64,000 nt of DNA from Flammeovirgaceae bacterium (lineage in GTDB: Bacteria; Bacteroidota; Bacteroidia; Cytophagales; Cyclobacteriaceae). The stretch lies in the NCBI GenBank assembly GCA_016709845.1, contig JADJMA010000002.1:71001-135000 (forward strand), given 5' to 3'. Below are positions 1 through 9,736 of the stretch, piece by piece. Every line of letters begins with the position of its first letter. The first letter of the stretch is position 1. The notes under the pieces are model-generated. The model did no database searches, was not told where the DNA came from, and worked only from the letters and a program-made list of their open reading frames with translations. The position numbers and the translations under genes are program-made.

Positions 1-64
1 GTCTTTCATCATTTAAGAGATTACATTATTTCCATGTTTGATATCCAGAAATGGATAATCGTAG

Positions 65-1592
65 TTAATTTATCTTCTTTAATTGCTTCTTCAACAGACC
101 ATCTATTTCAAGATTTAAATGCATCCTTGAATTAATGAACAATAGGAGTATTAAATATCCGGCACATCCTAATATCATGCTTAGCAAAGAATTAATATCC
201 GCTGATAATTCTTTAAGAATATAAATAAAACCAGACAAGAAACAGTTTAAAAGCAAAACGCTTAGAAAGTACTTCATTAGATTAATATATTCAATTTTCG
301 GAAATAAAATTTTAAGTAGCCAATAGCATGCAACTACATTAAAGATATGCAATAAAATAAGCGCGGCCGGATAACCATAAACACCCAACCACCTAACATT
401 TAAAAATATAAAAGAAATTAAAACAATATTGAACATTATTTGATAATAGAAGGATTGCTTTATCTTCTGACCTGCCATAAATAATCTGGAAATCCCAGCA
501 TTGATTACAAGCATTGGCAGTAACAATATAAAATACTTAAAAAATTGTTGTGCCGACTTAACAGATTCCACATCAAATGCACCTCTTTGAAAAAGGATTG
601 AAATTATATTTTCACTGTATAAAAGCAACATACAGCTGATAGGTGTCATAATAAAAAGCAATAATCGTACAGATGTTAAAAAATATTTTATTAAATCTTC
701 ATGATTTTTTTTTTCCAAACAATTCGTTCAATTTGATTCCAACAACCGAGGTTACCTGATTGGTGATCAGTTGCGTTGGTAACTCAGCTGTCTTCTGACC
801 ATAAATTAATGCTGTAATAATACCTGGATTAAAACCACTCAGTAAATAAATCGGTACATATGAGGCAAAAAAAGAGGTGATATTTTCCTGCCTGCGCAAA
901 TCCTATATTTAATATACCGGCTCTTAGTTTTGATCTTGGTAAACGTAAAATCCCAATTAAGATTTTTCATCAAATAAATTAAAAATGAAATATTAATGAT
1001 AAAAAATATCTGCCCAATCAAATACTTAACAAGCTAAACCGATTACTTGAAAAATAAATACAAATAATAAACCGAGTAAACTATTTATAACACTTACAAT
1101 CATGGTGTAGTAAAACACATGCACGATGCCAGGATACTTCCTGGTTGTGGTGATCATAAGGGTAAATAAGGGGAGACTCAATAACAATATCTGTTTGTTT
1201 GTGCACTGAGGGTTTGCAAGATCAAAATTAGATAGAGTCAAAAAAAAATTTACAGGGGATATGTATATCAACAGTGATATACATATCCCTAAAAAAAAAT
1301 ACAGATAAATAAAAAATTCAGAAATTTCATTGACTCATGTTTGCTTACCTGCTCAGACAAATGCATTGATTCTGGTATGAGAACAGATGAATCCAGTCCG
1401 TTAATGAAAACAGACAACATTGTAATGGTTGCAAAACAATAGAAATAAACGTCAGTCTGTATATTTGATCCAAAATAATAGGCGACTACTACACTTTTGA
1501 AGAAAAAGTAAAAATTTAGAAAGGAAACTGAAGCCTGAAGAGAGTATAATTCCTCTTTTGTAAGATTCCATTTTCAGAAAATTCAGTTTCAT
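65..1592 (-). CDS. MurJ/Wzx-like polysaccharide or lipid flippase, frameshifted
   Basis: This is a multi-spanning inner-membrane protein of the MurJ/MviN (MOP) superfamily, expected to flip lipid-linked glycans to the periplasmic face. Joining reading frames from the ATG at 1592 gives about 509 residues, a normal size for the family. The N-terminal part reads SVVVAYYFGSNIQTDVYF, the typical MurJ helix-1 region; the middle reads SFFASYVPIYLLSGFNPG; the C-terminal 217 residues (65-718) hold GAFDVESVKSA and several membrane helices. At least five frame changes separate the pieces, several at long A/T runs such as the T12 near 706-717 and the A9 near 1289. It is the last complete gene of the minus-strand glycan operon, so a role in exporting that glycan is more likely than housekeeping lipid II transport, but sequence alone does not separate these. 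The breaks are probably sequencing error. Confidence 0.7.
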
Positions 1593-1691
1593 TGCTGAAT
1601 AATTATTTGATTAGTCAAAATTGCAACGAATAACACAAACAATGTGGCCAACCATAAAAATCCAGAAAAATGTGGAATACATTAATTGAGC

Positions 1692-2691
1692 TCACAGATA
1701 CCAATGAACTGTTTTTAAAATTCCGCTCTCAAAATTTTCCTCTGCCTTCCAACCCAATTCTCTCTCCAGTTTACTGGCATCAATAGCATACCGTTTATCA
1801 TGACCAGCACGATCTTTCACAAAGGTGATCTGCTCTTTATAAGATTTGCCTGAGGAATTTAGCTTTTCAGAATCCAGTATGCTGCAAATTGTATCCACAA
1901 TCTGAAGATTGGTTCTTTCGTTCCTGCCTCCAATATTATAAGTCTCGCCCAATTTACCAGTATGGAAAGCCAAGTCGATTCCTTTTGCATGATCCAATAC
2001 ATAAAGCCAATCTCTCACATTCAACCCATCCCCATAAATTGGAATGGGTTCGCCAGCAATAGCCTTTCGAATAATGGTCGGTATTAACTTCTCATTATGT
2101 TGCTTGGGGCCATAATTATTAGAACAGTTAGTAGTAACTACATTCAACCCATAGGTATGAAAATAACTTCGCACTAATAAATCGCTACTGGCTTTAGAGG
2201 CTGAGTAAGGACTATTGGGGGCATAGGGAGTGGTCTCTTTAAAAAGCCCCTCAACGCCTAACGTACCGTAGACCTCATCCGTAGATACATGCAAGAATCT
2301 ATTTTGCTCAGATCCAGCTTTTATTTCAAATGGAGCAGTCATCCAGCTTTTTCTGGCAACGTCTAATAAAGTAAATGTGCCGTTAATATTAGTTCTTATG
2401 AATGCTTCAGGCCCTGAAATGGAATTGTCACGTGCGATTCTGCTGCGAAGTGAATTATTCCAGCAAGGCTATATTTTTCAAACAATGATTCAACTAATGG
2501 TCGATCACAAATATCTCCTTTAACAAAAGTATACCGGGGATTATTCTCAACTTCCTTTAGGTTATCAAGATTGCCTGCGTAGGTAAGCAAGTCAAGATTA
2601 ATTACATGGAAGTCTTTATTTTTTCAAGGAAAAAAGGAATGAAGTTCGATCCAATAAATCCAGCCCCACCTGTTACTAAAATAGTCCTCAT
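1692..2691 (-). CDS. rfbB: dTDP-glucose 4,6-dehydratase, frameshifted
   Basis: RfbB/RmlB is the second enzyme of dTDP-L-rhamnose synthesis and makes dTDP-4-keto-6-deoxyglucose. The ATG at 2691 begins MRTILVTGGAGFIGSNF, the NAD-binding motif. The next frame holds DLLTYAGNLDNL and HFAAESHV. The last piece (1692-2342) has the TDEVYG motif, the YSASK catalytic pair, and NNYGPKQ plus NVRDWLYVLDHAKG, all diagnostic of this family. Total length is about 333 residues, close to the normal 340-360. Two frame changes are needed, near 2600 and near 2430, the second looking like one lost G after CACGTG. It lies 9 bp downstream of rfbC in the same operon. I regard it as an intact gene read with indel errors. 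Confidence 0.88.
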
Positions 2692-2700
2692 TGTTTTCAA

Positions 2701-3248
2701 TTAAAAATTGAATGTTGCTTTGGTGAAAAAAGGAAGGTCTTTATCTTTTTCGGAAAAAATAAAATTATTTCCATTTACCATCTCCCCAATTCTTAAATCT
2801 GGATCTAGGAAATTTATCCCGCCTTCCGACTCAGGATGATAAAATTCATCGCATTTATATAATATTTCTGCCGATTCGCTGATCACCGCAAATCCATGGG
2901 CAAATCCTTTTGGAACAAATAATTGTTTTTGTTTTCCGAAGATAACTCTATGGCGTAAATTTTACCGAAGGTGGATTCTGATCTTCTAAGGTCTAATACA
3001 ATATCAAGAATAGCTCCAGATAATACCCTAATTAGTTTAGACTGGGCATAAGGTGCATTTTGGTAATGCAACCCTCGAAAAACTCCTTTTGTTGACTTCG
3101 ATTGATTATCTTGAACAAAGGTTGTATGAATACCTAACGATGCGAGTGTATTGGCATTAAAAGTTTCCATAAAATAGCCGCGGGAATCACCCAATACCTG
3201 CGGCTCTAGAATTACGAGGTCTTTAAACCCGGTTTGCGTAAGTTTCAT
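2701..3248 (-). CDS. rfbC: dTDP-4-dehydrorhamnose 3,5-epimerase, frameshifted
   Basis: RfbC/RmlC double-epimerises dTDP-4-keto-6-deoxyglucose in rhamnose synthesis; it is a cupin-fold enzyme. The first 115 or so residues hold the family core: DSRGYFMETFN, FVQDNQSKS, GVFRGLHYQ (the His is catalytic) and VLDLRRSESTFGK. The remaining C-terminal part is in another frame from about 2940 (VISESAEILYKCDEFYHPESEGG), so one indel in the T/A-rich stretch near 2920-2940 splits the gene. Total length is about 182 residues, normal for the family. It sits between rfbA (9 bp upstream) and rfbB (9 bp downstream). Confidence 0.88.
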
Positions 3249-3257
3249 TAAAAGATT

Positions 3258-3701
3258 CTATTTGATAAACCGGTCATTCATAATCCGCATCAGGTATTGA
3301 CCATATTGATTTTTCAATAACGGCTTGGCAAGTTCTGTTAATTGTTCTTTGGAGATATACCCTTTCCTATAGGCGATCTCTTCCAGACAGGCAATCTTCA
3401 ATCCTTGTCTTTCTTCTATGGACTCAACAAAATTGGATGCCTGCAATAAAGATTGATGCGTCCTGTATCTAACCAGGCCATTCCTCTCCCAAAAACCTTT
3501 ACCGTAAGAGTTTGCTCATCCAAATACAATTTGTTCAAATCTGTTATTTCCAATAATCTCTCGAATATTGGCCAACATCAAAACTGATAGCGGATAATAG
3601 ATCATCGGCTTATCGTAGATAGGCAAAATCTGCTTCGATACAGATTTTGTCAAAGGATATAAACGTGTTCCGGATCCACCGGCAAGAATAATTCCCTTCA
3701 T
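3258..3701 (-). pseudogene. rfbA: glucose-1-phosphate thymidylyltransferase with large internal deletion
   Basis: RfbA/RmlA makes dTDP-glucose, the first step of dTDP-rhamnose synthesis. Only the two ends are present. The first 49 residues (MKGIILAGGSGTRLYPLTKS, the nucleotide-binding loop, through LANIREI) are followed directly by sequence that in the E. coli enzyme lies near residue 198 (LEITDLNKLYLDEQ, then VFGRGMAWLDTG, then QASNFVESIEERQGLKIACL). About 150 codons that carry the catalytic core are gone. The junction, near 3550-3556, falls where GAGATT-like sequence occurs on both sides, and it shifts the frame. A second one-base loss occurs in GGACGCATCA near 3450. As read, the gene cannot make an active enzyme. 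It may be a real deletion or an assembly collapse. Confidence 0.8.
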
Positions 3702-3750
3702 TTAAATAGCTATTAAAGTCAAAGGTACTAATTCCTGTGTCGAAATCTTC

Positions 3751-4648
3751 TTAAGCATGCTGGCGAATTTGATGAACAAGTTCAATAGATGGTTTAGCAT
3801 CCTGTAAACCAAAACCATTTCCATTTAGTATCTCCTGATAGCTACGGGTATGTAAATCGGTGAATCCATCGCTGAATTCGATTTCGCGTTCGTTCATTTT
3901 TAAAGAGCGAAACGTTCTCTTTCCTTGATCCTTAACTGGCTTCGGCAGATGATCTTCATTGATACTTAAAAACCATTTTACTCTGGCCCGCTCCATTTCA
4001 AGATATCCGGCAGCATGGTCTGTCTCATACTTCTCAATCTCCACTTTTTTTAAATCTCCAAAAATCCAGAGCAGCATATCAAAAAAATGAACGCCAATGT
4101 TTGTTGCAATTCCTCCCGATTTACTTTCATCACCCTTCCAACTGTGATGATACCACATGCCTCGTGAGGTGATGTACGTAAGATCAACATCAAATACTTT
4201 CTTAGTTTTATCAGCAAGCACTTCCTCGCGCAATGCAATGATAGATGGATGTAGCCGCAGTTGTAAAATGGTATAAATCTTTTTTGCCGGTTTCACGCTC
4301 AATCTCCTGCAGCGCATCCACATTCCAGGGATTGAGTACCAAGGGCTTTTCACAAATGGCATCGGCTTGTTGGCGCAACGCAAATCGAATATGCGAATCA
4401 TGTAAATAATTTGGCGAACAAATACTAACAAAATCAACCTTCTTTCCTTGTCTCCGAAGTTTATCAATATGTCTGTCAAATCGTTCAAACTCTGTAAAGA
4501 AATCAGCATGCGGAAAATAGCTATCCATAATTCCAACACTATCAAACCTGTCCATAGCCGCCACTAAGTTATTGTCGGTATCTTTAATAGCCTTTAGATG
4601 TCTTGGTGCAATAAATCCTGCTGCTCCTATTAATGCGAAATTTTTCAT
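3751..4648 (-). CDS. wbpB: Gfo/Idh/MocA oxidoreductase, WbpB/WlbA type, frameshifted
   Basis: WbpB/WlbA oxidises C3 of UDP-N-acetylglucosaminuronic acid, giving the 3-keto sugar for WbpE. The N-terminal half (ATG at 4648) has the Rossmann start MKNFALIGAAGFIAPRHLKA, SICSPNYLHDSHI and the CEKPLVLNP motif whose EKP is characteristic of the superfamily. The C-terminal half (3751 to about 4270) holds HPSIIALRE, GMWYHHSWKGDESKSGG and NIGVHFFDMLLWIFGD, typical of WlbA-like enzymes. One indel near 4275, in an A/T run, changes frame. The whole is about 299 residues, slightly under the usual 310-320. Its place next to wbpD and wbpE supports the assignment. Confidence 0.82.
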
Positions 4649-4649
4649 A

Positions 4650-5231
4650 TTACAACTTAACTACTTTTCTATCTTTCAATTCATACTTCTCTTTGCTTTC
4701 TGAGCAAACCGCCAAGCCCATTTTATCGAACTCAAGTTTGTGTCCATACTCACTCATCCAACCGGTTTGCCTTGCGGGATTTCCAATAACCAACGCATAA
4801 TCAGGAACAGTTTTAGTTACTACGGCTCCGGCACCTATAAAAGCAAACGCACCAATATCATGGCCGCATACAATAGTAGCATTGGCGCCAATGGAAGCCC
4901 CCTTCTTTACGATTGTTTTTGCATATTCATTCTTCCGGTTAACAGCACTTCGAGGATTAATTACATTAGTAAAAACCATGGATGGCCCCAGAAATACATC
5001 ATCCTCACAAACTACGCCTGTGTAGATCGATACATTATTTTGAACCTTAACATTTTTGCCTAAAACAACTTGCGGAGAGATAACCACATTCTGACCAATG
5101 TTACAGTTTTCGCCAATTTTACAATTAGGCATAATGTGCGAGAAGTGCCAGATTTTTGTTCCGGCTCCAATCTCACAGCCTTCATCAATTATGGCAGTTT
5201 CGTGCGCAAAATAATTTTTAGGCTCAGGCAT
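4650..5231 (-). CDS. wbpD: hexapeptide N-acetyltransferase, WbpD/WlbB type
   Basis: This enzyme acetylates the 3-amino group of UDP-2-acetamido-3-amino-glucuronic acid using acetyl-CoA. The 193-residue protein is one left-handed beta-helix made of hexapeptide repeats (for example IGAGTKIWHFSHI, IGENCNIGQNVVIS, LGKNVKVQNNVSI), then the FTNVINPRSAVNRK segment and a second repeat block (IGANATIVCGHDIGAFAFIG). The frame is intact. The start overlaps the end of the aminotransferase gene by 8 bp and the stop is 2 bp from the start of wbpB, so the three are probably translationally coupled. Confidence 0.87.
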   Translation of the reverse strand: MPEPKNYFAHETAIIDEGCEIGAGTKIWHFSHIMPNCKIGENCNIGQNVVISPQVVLGKNVKVQNNVSIYTGVVCEDDVFLGPSMVFTNVINPRSAVNRKNEYAKTIVKKGASIGANATIVCGHDIGAFAFIGAGAVVTKTVPDYALVIGNPARQTGWMSEYGHKLEFDKMGLAVCSESKEKYELKDRKVVKL

Positions 5232-6355
5232 GATTTGAAAAATCTTTGATTGTATTGCAAATGTATAACAATTGTTCTTCGTTCATTTCGGTATGAATAG
5301 GCAAAGACAAAACTGTTTTTGATAATTGCTCCGTTATTGGAAAAGTGCCAGCAGGATATTCAGCGCGTGCATAAGCCGTTTGCAAATTCAGCGGTACAGG
5401 ATAATAAATCATGGTTGGAATTCCTTTGCTCTCTAAATAAGATTTCAGCTTATCGCGATCTATCCCTTTGGTTTTAATTGTGTATTGATGAAATACATGC
5501 GTTGAATTTTTTGCTCGCTCTGGTACTTCTAAAAAAGAAACGTTTCCTAATTCCCGATCATAAAAGTTTGCCACCTCATTTCTGCACTGCTCATAATCAT
5601 TAAGATGTTTTAATTTAACTTCTAAGATTGCTGCCTGCAACGTATCCAACCGGCTGTTAACCCCAATGATGTCGTGATGATATTTTATCTTTTGTCCATG
5701 ATTAGCAATCATCTTAATTTTTCTGCTAGTGCTGAATCCTGTGTGAAGATTGTCCACCATCACCAAAGCAGCCTAAACTTTTAGAAGGGAAAAATGACGT
5801 GCAGCCAATCGTGCTCATTGTACCGGCCCGCTTCTTCTCTCCATTTGAAAAAGTATAAACGGCACCTAATGCCTGAGCAACATCTTCAATTACATGAACG
5901 TTATATTTTTTTGCCAACGCCAATATCGGTTCCATATCTGCACATTGACCATATAAATGAACCGGTACGATAGCAAACGTCCTATCCGAAATCTTTTCTT
6001 CTAATTTGCTTGCATCAAGATTAAAATTCTTTGCATCTACTTCCGTGAAAACGGGTTTAAGACCAAGTAAGACAATCACTTCGGCAGTAGCCACATAGGT
6101 ATGAACCGGTATAATAACTTCATCGCCTGGCTTGCAGCCCAATGCCATCATCGCTATTTGCAAGGCATCGGTACCATTGGCACACGCAATAACAAAGTTA
6201 GAATCAAGATAAGCTGCTAATGAATTAGCAAATTGGTTGACTTGCGGCCCCTGAATAAAGGCAGTTGAATCCAAAACTTCTTGAATTGCCGAATCAATCT
6301 CGGGCTTTATCCGCAGATATTGGGTATGAAGGTCGGCCATTCTGATTTTCTCCAT
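5224..6355 (-). CDS. wbpE: DegT/DnrJ/EryC1 aminotransferase, WbpE/WlbC type, frameshifted
   Basis: This is a PLP-dependent sugar aminotransferase that converts the 3-keto group made by WbpB into an amine, using glutamate as donor in known homologues. The first piece (ATG at 6355) contains the signature FIQGPQVNQF, ACANGTDALQIAMMALG, the VIEDVAQALGA segment and SFFPSKSLGCFGDGG, whose lysine should form the PLP aldimine. The second piece (from about 5750) continues with NHGQKIKYHHDIIGVNSRLD and the C-terminal domain. One indel at about 5750, immediately after GDGG, separates them. Full length is about 377 residues, normal for the family. Confidence 0.87.
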
Positions 6356-6364
6356 ACACTAAAT

Positions 6365-7393
6365 TTAAATACCTCTCAATTTTTTCTCCCACTGCCACGC
6401 ATGAAGAAGCGATTGACCCAAATCATATTGAGTGCGCCAGCCAAATGCTGTATTTATTTTCTTAGGATCAGCATAAACTTTCACAACATCACCAGGCCTG
6501 CGCGGCCCAATTGAATAATTGATAGTAACACCTGTCACTTCAATAAACTTCTTTACCAACTCCAACACGGATACTCCAATGCCGGTGCCTAAGTTAAAAG
6601 CATCAAACAGACTTGTCTCTTTTCTATTGTTCAAATATTCGATAGCCTTTACATGCGCTGTAGCAACATCGCACACATGAATAAAATCTCGAACGCAAGA
6701 GCCATCCGTGGTGTCGTAATCATTTCCAAAAACAAGTAGTTTCTCGCGAATGCCCGCTGCCGTTTGTGTAACGTATGGAACCAAATTGTTTGGAACGCCA
6801 ATGGGCAATTCACCGATCAATGCACTGGGGTGTGCCCCGATTGGATTGAAATATCGTAATGAAATAATTCTGAAATTTTCCGTAGCCGCGTCTTCTAAAA
6901 ATTTTTCACACACCTGTTTCGTTGATCCGTAAGGCGATTCTGGCTTTTTAAAAGGTGCTGACTCGTTTACCTGAATCTGATCGGGTTGTCCATAAACTGT
7001 GCAAGAAGAAGAAAAAATTAAATCTGTGACCTGATGTTTCTTCATCACCTCAAGCAAAGTAATCAGCGTACCCACATTATTTTTATAATACTCAATGGGT
7101 TTAACAACCGACTCATTCACCGATTTATAAGCCGCAAAATGGATAACAGATGTAAAATTGTTCTTAGAGAATAACGCATCTAGAGCTGAAAAATCGAGGC
7201 AGTCAAGTTTATGAAAATCTACTTTTGTTTTTGTTATCGATTCAACGCCTTCGATGATTCGTTGCTCACTCCGCTCCAGTGAATCCACCACGGTAACCTT
7301 ATAGCCGGCTTGAATAAGTTCAACAACGGTAGGTGAACATATATAACCGGCTCCACCGGTTACTAAAACATGATCAGTTGAGTTCAATGACAT
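6365..7393 (-). CDS. galE: UDP-glucose 4-epimerase
   Basis: GalE interconverts UDP-glucose and UDP-galactose (some homologues also accept UDP-GlcNAc) through an NAD-dependent 4-keto intermediate in the cytoplasm. The 342-residue frame is intact and of normal length. It has the SSSCTVYG motif, the SPYGSTK catalytic Tyr-Lys pair, RYFNPIGAHPSALIGE, RDFIHVCDVATAH and RRPGDVVKVYADP. One oddity is the N-terminal NAD loop: the usual GGAGYIGSHTVVEL reads GGAGYICSPTVVEL, so the third glycine of GxxGxxG is Cys and the conserved His is Pro. The gene is tightly packed between wbpA and wbpE. Confidence 0.93.
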   Translation of the reverse strand: MSLNSTDHVLVTGGAGYICSPTVVELIQAGYKVTVVDSLERSEQRIIEGVESITKTKVDFHKLDCLDFSALDALFSKNNFTSVIHFAAYKSVNESVVKPIEYYKNNVGTLITLLEVMKKHQVTDLIFSSSCTVYGQPDQIQVNESAPFKKPESPYGSTKQVCEKFLEDAATENFRIISLRYFNPIGAHPSALIGELPIGVPNNLVPYVTQTAAGIREKLLVFGNDYDTTDGSCVRDFIHVCDVATAHVKAIEYLNNRKETSLFDAFNLGTGIGVSVLELVKKFIEVTGVTINYSIGPRRPGDVVKVYADPKKINTAFGWRTQYDLGQSLLHAWQWEKKLRGI

Positions 7394-7394
7394 T

Positions 7395-8646
7395 TTATAA
7401 TCTTCCTGTTATAATGGATTTATCTAAAAACCCTTTAACATCATACACAATGGTATTGGCCATTTTTATTTCGCTCCACTTAATCGATTTAAAATCTTCA
7501 TGACTTACAGCAAGAACGATGGCACTGTACTTTTTATTCAACGTGCTGATTAAGGATAATCCGTATTCATGCTTTACCTCCTGTACATCCGCGTGTGAGT
7601 CATAAACCTCCACGTCAGCGCCAAAACTTTGCAATTCACGAATTACATCAATGGCACGACTATTTCTAATATCGGGACAATTCTCTTTGAAGGTGATACC
7701 GAGTACCAATACTTTGGCATTCTTAATGGGTAGATCATTTTGGGTCATCAATTTTATCACCCGGTTGGCGATATGAACACCCATATTATCGTTAATCCTT
7801 CTGCCGGCCAGAATAACCTGTGGATGATAGCCAAGACTATCCGCCTTATACGTTAGATAGTAAGGGTCAACACCAATGCAATGGCCACCCACCAGGCCCG
7901 GCTTGTAAGGAAGAAAATTCCATTTCGTTCCGGCTGCTTCCAAAACTTCATGCGTATCGATTCCCATTTTTTCGAAGATGAGAGAAAGCTCGTTAACAAA
8001 GGCAATGTTAATATCGCGTTGTGAGTTCTCGATAACCTTGGCCGCTTCCGCAACTTTTATTGAAGACGCTTTGTGTGTTCCCGCAATAATTATTCTTTTA
8101 TAAAGTTGATCAACCTTCTCTGCAATTTCCGGATTACTTCCACTCGTTACTTTTTTTATAGTAGGCAATCGATGTTGTTTGTCCCCTGGATTGATGCGCT
8201 CGGGCGAATAGCCGCAGAAAAAATCTACATTAAATTTCAATCCGCTGTGTTTCTCTAATACAGGTACGCAATCCTCCCTCGGTGCAAACCGGATAGACGG
8301 TAGATTCATAAATAACAACATCATTCTTTTTCAACACCTTTCCAACCGTTTCGCTCGCTTTAATGAGCGGTGTTAAATCAGGCGTTTTATATTCATCAAC
8401 CGGGGTGGGTACTGTTACAATAAAATAATTGACATTCTTTAAATCAGCCGGATCAGATGAAAATGATAATCGGGCTGCTGATTTAAGTTCAGACATGTCA
8501 ACTTCCAACGTTCTGTCGTGACCGTTCTTTAATTCCTCAATCCGCGATTGATTGATATCAAATCCTACCACATCTATAATCTTTCCAAACTCTACCGCAA
8601 GGGGCAAGCCCACATAGCCTAATCCAATAATTCCTATTTTTTCCAT
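7395..8646 (-). CDS. wbpA: UDP-N-acetyl-hexosamine 6-dehydrogenase, WbpA/TviB type, frameshifted
   Basis: This NAD-dependent dehydrogenase oxidises C6 of a UDP-N-acetylhexosamine to the uronic acid, the committed first step for UDP-2,3-diacetamido sugars. The N-terminal part (ATG at 8646) has IGIIGLGYVGLPLAVEFG and TVPTPVDEYKTPDL. The rest (7395 to about 8290) has GYSPERINPGD, the Lys-containing AEAAKVIENSQRDINIAF and the catalytic-Cys motif GGHCIGVDPYYLTYKA, which is of the WbpA/WbpO/TviB type and not the UDP-glucose dehydrogenase GGSCFPKD type. One frame change occurs near 8280 at ESTVYPGCTEE. About 417 residues in all. With wbpB, wbpE and wbpD in the same operon the substrate is most likely UDP-GlcNAc. 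Confidence 0.87.
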
Positions 8647-9663
8647 CTACTTAATCTTATAATATTCTTTATACCAGTTAACAAATTGCTCAATACCATG
8701 CTCAATAGTGGTTGAGGGTTTAAAGCCAACATCATTTGTCAGATCATCCACATTCGCATACGTTTCAGGCACGTCCCCTTCTTGCAAGGGAAGCAAATTC
8801 TTAATTGCTTTTACTCCAAGGTTCTGTTCCACTACTTCAATAAAATGCATAAGTTCTACCGGACTATTGTTTCCAATATTGTAAATCTTGTATGGAGCAA
8901 AACTAGTTGCCGGATCAGGATTCATTCCACTCCATGCAGGGTTTGCTTTTGATGGTTTGGGAATTAGCCTAACAATGCCCTCAACAATATCATCCACGTA
9001 AGTGAAATCGCGTTTCATTTTGCCATGATTGAAAACATCAATAGGCTTACCTTCCAGGATTGCTTTGGTGAATAAAAACAAAGCCATATCCGGCCGGCCG
9101 TAAGGTCCATATACAGTAAAGAATCGCAGCCCCGTAGTTGGAATTTGGTAGAGATTAGAGTAGGCATGGGCCATTAACTCATTACTCTTTTTAGTTACCG
9201 CATAAAGTGCCAAAGGGTGATCGACATTATCATGAACGGAAAATGGCATATTTCGATTCGCCCCGTATACCGAACTGGAAGATGCGTAAACCAAATGCTT
9301 TACAGGATTATTTCTGCACGCTTCCAGAATGTTTAAAAAACCTGTGAGGTTACTCTCGAGGTAAGCATAAGGATTCGTTATTGAGTATCGTACGCCAGCC
9401 TGGGCGGCCAGGTTCACAACAAAATCAAACTTTTCTTGATTAAATAGTTTGTCAATGGCAGGCTTATCTTGCAGATCTATTTTATGAAATGAAAAGCGGC
9501 CATCACCTGTTAATATTTTTAATCTGGATTCTTTCAATCCAACGTCATAGTAGTCGTTTACAATGTCGACACCAACTACATTAAAGCCTTCTGCAAGAAG
9601 GCGCTTAGAAAGGTGAAAGCCGATAAAGCCTGCTGCCCCGGTTACTAGAACTTTGTTTGACAT
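8647..9663 (-). CDS. NAD-dependent sugar epimerase, UDP-glucuronate 4-epimerase type
   Basis: This is an SDR-family epimerase resembling CapI/LspL UDP-glucuronate 4-epimerases. Identifying features are VLVTGAAGFIGFHLSKRLLAEG (residues about 4-25), the NDYYDVGLKESRL segment after the second strand that is typical of this subgroup, NLAAQAGVRYSI, the SSSSVYG motif, and RFFTVYGPYGRPDMALF. I chose the ATG at 9663 rather than a codon eight residues further upstream because the Rossmann motif follows it at the usual distance; this gives 338 residues. It is the first gene of the minus-strand glycan operon and faces a divergent promoter region. In this operon it might act on UDP-GlcNAcA-type sugars instead of glucuronate; the sequence does not settle that. 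Confidence 0.85.
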   Translation of the reverse strand: MSNKVLVTGAAGFIGFHLSKRLLAEGFNVVGVDIVNDYYDVGLKESRLKILTGDGRFSFHKIDLQDKPAIDKLFNQEKFDFVVNLAAQAGVRYSITNPYAYLESNLTGFLNILEACRNNPVKHLVYASSSSVYGANRNMPFSVHDNVDHPLALYAVTKKSNELMAHAYSNLYQIPTTGLRFFTVYGPYGRPDMALFLFTKAILEGKPIDVFNHGKMKRDFTYVDDIVEGIVRLIPKPSKANPAWSGMNPDPATSFAPYKIYNIGNNSPVELMHFIEVVEQNLGVKAIKNLLPLQEGDVPETYANVDDLTNDVGFKPSTTIEHGIEQFVNWYKEYYKIK

Positions 9664-9684
9664 TACAAAAACTGAATTTGGGCA

Positions 9685-9722
9685 CAAAAGTACATCAATT
9701 CTGGTTAGATTTGCGCAAATCT
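9685..9722. promoter_or_regulatory. divergent promoter region with 16-bp palindrome
   Basis: The 73-bp gap between the two divergent operons holds two -7-like boxes of the Bacteroidota form TAnnTTTG: TAGATTTG on the plus strand (9706-9713) and TACTTTTG on the minus strand (9692-9685). A perfect 16-bp palindrome, AGATTTGCGCAAATCT (9707-9722), overlaps the plus-strand box. I do not see well-placed -33 elements. The palindrome may be an operator for a dimeric regulator; this is inference. Confidence 0.5.
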
Positions 9723-9736
9723 TAAAAACCTCTTAC

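Noticed and set aside
1..9663. Glycan cluster as a decayed, horizontally acquired island
   Set aside because: Its indels are of the same kind and at similar sites as in housekeeping genes, so decay cannot be inferred; no integrase, tRNA or flanking repeat was seen.
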